Shown piece after piece: positions 6,476 through 10,917 of a stretch of DNA of 10,917 nucleotides. The first letter of the stretch is position 1, and each line of letters begins with the position of its first letter. Source of the stretch: Mucidula mucida (Eukaryota > Basidiomycota > Agaricomycetes > Agaricales > Physalacriaceae); contig JADNYV010001006.1 of assembly GCA_015501055.1 (NCBI GenBank), forward strand, positions 1 through 10,917, read 5' to 3'. The position numbers and the translations under genes were made by a program. Under the pieces are notes generated by a model, which did not search any database, was not told the DNA's origin, and saw nothing but the letters and a program-made list of their open reading frames with translations.

Positions 6476-9225
6476 TTCTGGTTGTGGAAGCGCATTGCTT
6501 TACCGGTCCAAGGGTGCACGTGATCAGTAATTTACAACCTCAAATCTGACCCTCGGGCCGCCATGTTATTTACCAGGTAATTTACATGTAAGTAAGTGTT
6601 TTGGTAAAAAACCTGCACTTATTTCCGCCACCCTATTGAACAGGGGCCTCCGAGCACGTGCTTCGGTCCGATCGCGTCTCAATTTGAAATCATGATGCTC
6701 CGCTCGGCTTCGTTCGGTAGGCTATATTTAGCAAGAGGCGCTTGATTATAAGTACAAGTACATCAGTCTGGTATTTAGTCTTCTCGACAAATCGCCCAAT
6801 TCGTATTGAGAATGCATAGCGTGGGGAGGTTCTGTTCGGTAGGTGTATAATATAGTACATTGATATGATGGCTACAAAGAGGATATTGGTGCGCTATTCC
6901 AAGCCTCAGACGGGGGTAGTTATTCATGAGAGAACGCGTACTAAAAGGTCATATGTCTGCGAAGGGCTATATCAGGCCTCTCAACCGATCCACGGAGTGC
7001 TGCAGATGAATGTTAGTCACTCAGAGAAACGAAGACGAAAAGCATTAAGCGCCGCACCCTGCGTTCACGTTCGTCCCGCACCGGAACGCGTGTAATCGAG
7101 GCTCCACCTTGATAGACGGGGACATGGTCGGTACTATGGGCTCCACACTGAGCTGCCGTTGACAGGTACTAGCCAGTAACGAGGGTATGTTAGGATAGCT
7201 TGACGTGAAATGAAGGGGGCTCGGAAATGGCTTACACTGTCCGATTGTCCCCCGACCTGTAATGGAGAAGGGCTAGGGCGAGACATGGTGGGAGAAGAAG
7301 GGACGGTAGGCGCAGCAGATGGCTGTCCGTCTATCACGTCGTTAGCGTCCCAGTCAACCGATCCAAGACTACGAAGGCCTACTTTCGACAGCTTTGGTGC
7401 TGATAGCCCTTTTCAACGTAGTACTCAGAGAGAAGAGTACTTGAGGAGACCGTGGTGACGGAGCCGAGTTTCGTTGCATGATGTTTGTTGAGGGGGCTCA
7501 GTGCAGTAAGGACCTCAAGTGCAGTCCTTGTTACTTATAGTCTTCGCTAATTTTAGCGACACAACGTGTAATTAGGAAGCGACCTTACCTTGATTGACAG
7601 GTTGCAGTCGTATGACTATCGAGAACCGCAATTCGAGCATTGTATTATAGAGCGGATCGTCGACGGCGAAGCTGTGGGCTGCCAGAATAGGACAATCGAC
7701 GCTGCGGGTAAGAAGTTGCGGAACCGCGAGTGAAAGGCGACGGATACGTGATGTCCATACTTACAATGCCTGGCCCGCGCAAGATAGAGAGTAAAAGACG
7801 AGCTCGGCAGTTCATCGCGGATAACATGTCTCTATCGCATCTATCGCCGATATATCACCCCCGTCATTCTGTAATACGGTCGGCCGTCACCTTCGACTTG
7901 TAGCGGGCGTTGAACTTACTATTAAGAGCGCTTCATATCCAATGAGACATCAGCTGATTTCGGAGTGCTAAAACTGACTGCTAGGCGGGTCATGAGCATA
8001 GTCGGTCCATTCCTTGACCTTATGGCGACTGTACCATAGATTGGTGGCTTCTGAAGAAGACCGGCGAAGACGCGATATACCTGCCAGGAAGGTCTAGCGC
8101 TAAGATGAGTATTTAAGCTTCTGACTGTAAATGAAGGCCTACGTCACTGAATGAGACATCACTTGATGAGGACAACCTCAGATTCAACATGATAAGAGGC
8201 TGGACAGTATGGTCTCGACCAACTACGATGGGGTGGATCCGCGGTAGAAAGCCTTCGTTAACCGCCTAAGAAGCTTGAAGGGGAAGAAGCCCGTGTCCAC
8301 GGGAGTCGAACCGAATTACCAACGCGATAATCAATGAGTCCGATGTGTGGCGCCCAACGGAAAGATACCGGAAAGTCCTGCCACTGTGTTTCGGAAATCA
8401 TACACAGGTAGAATATAGTGGAACAATCGAAAATAATGAAGAAAGTCTCCGACGAAAATGCCATTACTGGACGGGCAGTGGTGGTGGTAGTGGGGAAACC
8501 TCGTAAGACAAAGAAGTTTCGGGCGATACTTACGTGCGCCTCACACGCGTCCCGGCCGATGCCCTCCGAGTTTGCAAAACTCTGGGATAACTTCGCCAAG
8601 TCAGGACAGCAGTTTCAAACCCGTGTTGGAACCCCAATAATGAAGGCGGTTGAGGGTGTTCTATGATTTTCGCAGCTAAGCAGAAGCCGATGAGACGTCG
8701 GTTGTATAGATGGTAAGAGAAAGTAAACTCACGCAAATATCTCACGGAGTGGCATATTCTATCCATCTGCCCGATGTGGGACGCCAGGACTTGAGTGTAC
8801 CGGCGCCTTTTGTGTATTTCAGCACTGACAGGTCCTCGTGGTACCCCAGATTTTAACGGATTGGAAGTTGACTATCCGATTATCGATTCCAGGGGATTTG
8901 TCTGGCCACATGTCCACTGAAGAGAAGATAGGAGTATATAGGTGCGTGATCGTATAAAGAGGAGAGTCAATGACACGACCTTCTGAGAGAGGTGTCGAGG
9001 GAATGAACGACAGAGTTTTGAGTGAGCAGGCTCAAGGAAGAGTGTCAAAGCGTCCGTCATCAAACGCGAACTGTCACACCTGTGACATTTTAAATTGGTA
9101 TTGCTTGGTAACATCTCTTTATTCAAACCATCATCTCGTTATCTTGAGTCGGTTGCTGGGATGTTGTAGCACGCCTTTTTCAGCCTCTCGCCATTTCGCG
9201 TCAGTACAGCCCCTTTCCTCCCGCA
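6476..9225. other. Long stretch without a supportable gene
   Basis: I find no protein motif, tRNA, rRNA or intact mobile element here. Open frames are short (under about 115 codons), overlap on both strands and show no recognisable domain. Small structures seen: an 11-bp palindrome ttaccaggtaa (6570-6580); the direct repeat gttcggtagg at 6712-6721 and 6834-6843, each followed by AT-rich TATA-like sequence; a 12-bp direct repeat aatgagacatca at 7941-7952 and 8150-8161; a short hairpin cccgtg-tc-cacggg at 8289-8302; and a perfect inverted repeat tgtcaca-cc-tgtgaca at 9072-9087. None identifies a function. It may be old repeat debris, intergenic DNA, or fast-evolving noncoding sequence. Confidence 0.5.
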
Positions 9226-9287
9226 ATGATTCCTAAATACCTCCCAGTTTCTCGGTCGGTGATATGGATACTCATGACGATGTCAAG

Positions 9288-9395
9288 GTCCGTTATGCCA
9301 GCGCACTACACTTTTTTTCTATTTACCGACGCGTCTTAGACCGCAACACCTCACGCGCAACTGCGCTATTCCTTCTTTTCATTATTATGGGCTAG
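9288..9395 (+). other. Possible intron of the APH-like gene
   Basis: The stretch begins GTCCGT and ends with a pyrimidine-rich run and GGCTAG. Joining 9226-9287 (ATG start, 62 nt) to 9396 keeps the phosphotransferase frame. A donor at 9333 would also keep phase. No strong branch point was identified and 108 nt is longer than the usual basidiomycete intron, so this is tentative. Confidence 0.3.
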
Positions 9396-10173
9396 TCTCA
9401 AGCTGGCGTTCTACACTCTTATTACGACCGAGCGGGAACATGAGGCGTTCCATAAAGTCCGATTATTCCGCTTCGGAATCCCCTTTGTGATGAAGAAGAC
9501 GCTGCGCACTGAGAGCACAGAGGCAGACGCCCTCCGGTTTCTCAACAAAGCGCGTCCGAACCTCCCCATTCCCCGCCTACTTGATTCGTTCGTCGTCAGA
9601 GACGCTACATACACGGTCATGACCAAACTGCCAGGGGAAACCCTCCTCGAACAGCCGCTTCCTGCCACCCAGCTACGTGTCGTCGCAGAGGAGGTGCTAA
9701 CCTTCTTGGAAGCTCTCTGGGAGATCCGCCAGCCCGCATGCTTTGAAGGACGCGTGATGTGCAGTGCCAGCGGACATGGTCTGCCAAACCCCATGACACT
9801 ACATTCCAACCTGGCGGCAACGTTCCCTTCGACGCTCCACTGCTACGCGCTCATGACGTTCAAAAGCTTCGATCAGTTCCTCGCGGACACCGACCCAGTC
9901 GTGCTTGAGCGTCTTGCGGGCGATCCAGTGACATGGGTGCACACAGACCTGCGGCTGCAAAACATCCTGGTCAAAGATGGTCATCTCAGTGGCATAGTGG
10001 ACTGGGAGGATTCGGGGTGGCTACCGAGACATTGGCAGTTGCATATGTTCCGCAACGCATATATGCACGGTGTGACGTTTGATTGGTGGGCGTTTTGGAA
10101 GGAGAGAAAAATCGATGCGAAAGTTGAAGCAGTCTATGACATTTCTTTGGGTTTAATCACATATCCTCTGTGA
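9396..10173 (+). CDS. Aminoglycoside phosphotransferase/choline-kinase-like (APH) domain protein, 5' end uncertain
   Basis: The protein-kinase-like APH fold transfers phosphate from ATP to a small molecule; fungal members are mostly of unknown substrate. The frame shows an N-lobe strand with lysine (RFGIPFVMKKT, 9466-9501), a helix with a candidate partner Glu (STEADALRFL), the PIPRLLDSF strand and a hinge (YTVMTKLPGETL). The catalytic loop HTDLRLQNILV (Asp codon 9946-9948) and metal-binding motif GIVDWEDSGW (Asp 10000-10002) follow. The C-lobe runs to TGA at 10171-10173. All key residues are present. Domain sequence begins before the first in-frame ATG (9490), and the frame is open back to 9340. 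A pyrimidine-rich run ending in TAG at 9393-9395 looks like a splice acceptor, so a 5' exon is likely, for example 9226-9287 joined through a GTCCGT donor, which keeps phase. An N-terminal truncation is the alternative. The CSASGHG motif mid-protein is typical of fungal members. Confidence 0.8.
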
Positions 10174-10310
10174 TTTGGTGTACTTATCGGTTAAGGTATG
10201 TATATATAGAGTAGAATGGAACTCATTTCTCTGGGAACAATGTGCAGGTCTGTAAGTGTAATCATAGGTACAAGGTAGGAAATAAGACTGCTGGATAGGA
10301 AGCATTAGGC

Positions 10311-10838
10311 TTACAGCGATATAACTGGTGGCTGGTATTGGTGTGATAGAGATTGATAGAAGAGTGATAAAAATGTGTTGTCCGCCTGTGTACTCCTAGA
10401 TTTTATCTGCGCCTCAACGGCATCGATAAACTCGGTGGGGTTTCCTTGCGCGTAGGGAATGATCCTCTGATGTACAATCCTTTGAGGACGTGTAAAATCC
10501 ATGTCCGACAAGTCATCCCCATCGCGCGATTCTGGTCAACAGTGGCGTGGCTGGTAAAGACATTGCGGCAGACTTCAACGAAATCTGGACAGGGAACATA
10601 GCCGGCGAGCTTGTAGTACCGAGGACTGCGCTGTTTCCCGTGCGCGCAGCGGGGGTAATGACCTGGGAGCCGTAGGTCTCGGCATATGGTTTGCCTGCAA
10701 CCTGGTACCAATGATGGCGGAATCGCGCGCGCTTTCTCGTCGTAAGGATGATGGCCCAGTGGAACGCGCCAGTAGCGAGCTGGACAGTACCATAATGTAC
10801 AGCGAGTCACGCTCGAGGATGACATGTTGGTAGTGCAT
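10311..10838 (-). pseudogene. Small uncharacterised basidiomycete-type protein, frameshifted
   Basis: Three minus-strand frames together give one protein-like sequence of about 175 codons. It starts MHYQHVILERDSLY (ATG at 10836-10838), then shifts at about 10796 to HYGTVQLATGAFHWAIIL and WYQVAGKPYAETY. A second shift near 10615 gives YKLAGYVPCPDFVEVCRNVF and GMTCRTWILHVLK. A third near 10470 gives IVHQRIIPYAQGNPTEFIDAVEAQI and a stop at 10311-10313. The HWAI strand plus a C-x-T-W-[IV]-L motif resembles a family of small hypothetical proteins common in Agaricomycetes, perhaps DUF6914-like, though I could not verify the name. Function is unknown. Introns could explain one shift, but the joins occur inside conserved strands without clear GT-AG pairs, so a pseudogene is more likely. 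It converges on the APH-like gene, with 137 bases between the stops. Confidence 0.5.
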
Positions 10839-10917
10839 TCTACGTTGGAGGTCAGTCGAAAAAAGTGCAATCGAGGTGTTAACGGAACAAGGCGGGGTAC
10901 TCGTGAAGTCGTGTTTA

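Noticed and set aside
6520..6740. Possible small transposon-like segment (repeated gtaatttac words, palindromes)
   Set aside because: No matching terminal inverted repeats with a target duplication could be found.
6865..7095. Forward open frame of 76 codons
   Set aside because: No motif, no codon or start context worth noting, and no neighbouring continuation; consistent with chance.
7941..8161. 12-bp direct repeat aatgagacatca at 7941 and 8150
   Set aside because: Too short and isolated to define an element or target duplication; noted only within the gene-free region.
8289..8330. Possible tRNA T-arm on the minus strand (ggttcgactccc)
   Set aside because: The T-stem does not pair beyond two bases, and no anticodon or acceptor arm could be found around it.
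8258..8666. Overlapping open frames on both strands (113 codons minus, 82 codons plus)
   Set aside because: Neither translation shows a recognisable domain, and they overlap each other; the plus frame is Lys-rich but not convincing.
8970..9236. Forward open frame of 88 codons before the APH-like gene
   Set aside because: Considered as a 5' exon, but its sequence is not APH-like and its frame does not lead into the domain without an arbitrary splice.
1..10917. CRISPR array, bacterial operon or defence system
   Set aside because: No regular repeat-spacer structure and no prokaryotic gene organisation; domain content and decayed LTR and hAT elements indicate a fungal nuclear genome.

Overview
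The window looks like nuclear DNA of a filamentous basidiomycete, most likely an agaricomycete. This rests on protein family resemblance: a Ty3/Gypsy chromovirus with a CCHC Gag, GPY/F module and C-terminal chromodomain, a hAT transposase remnant, an Ulp1-like protease of the type that is expanded in mushroom genomes, and a fungal aminoglycoside/choline-kinase-like phosphotransferase. Nearly everything is broken. This is a repeat-rich decaying region rather than a working gene cluster.

Left half (1-5385, + strand): most of a chromovirus-type LTR retrotransposon. Its 5' LTR and the start of gag lie beyond the left edge. Gag zinc knuckle, protease, reverse transcriptase, RNase H, integrase and chromodomain follow in canonical order, but they are spread over all three forward frames by many indels and stops. 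The second catalytic aspartate is asparagine in both the reverse transcriptase (YLDN) and the integrase (HNRG). A polypurine tract (4843-4855) and a 3' LTR (4856-5385, TGTTA...TAACA) close the element. A 705-bp non-autonomous hAT element (2933-3637) sits inside the integrase, with 17-bp terminal inverted repeats, an 8-bp target duplication (7/8 identical) and a minus-strand remnant of the transposase C-terminus.

Middle (5386-6432, - strand): an Ulp1/C48-type cysteine protease pseudogene. Its His, Asp and Gln positions can be read in one frame. The frame reaches the LTR border exactly where the catalytic Cys codon should begin, so the retrotransposon appears to have split that codon. The layers are therefore Ulp1-like gene, then chromovirus, then hAT element. 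From about 6433 to 9225 I see no supportable gene.

Right (9396-10173, + strand): a phosphotransferase (APH) domain with its catalytic motifs intact but no clear start; a 5' exon is possible. Convergent to it (10311-10838, - strand) is a frameshifted copy of a small uncharacterised basidiomycete-type protein.

No evidence was seen for a novel functional system. The most interesting content is the base-precise nesting of three elements. All family assignments are from motif recognition without database searches.
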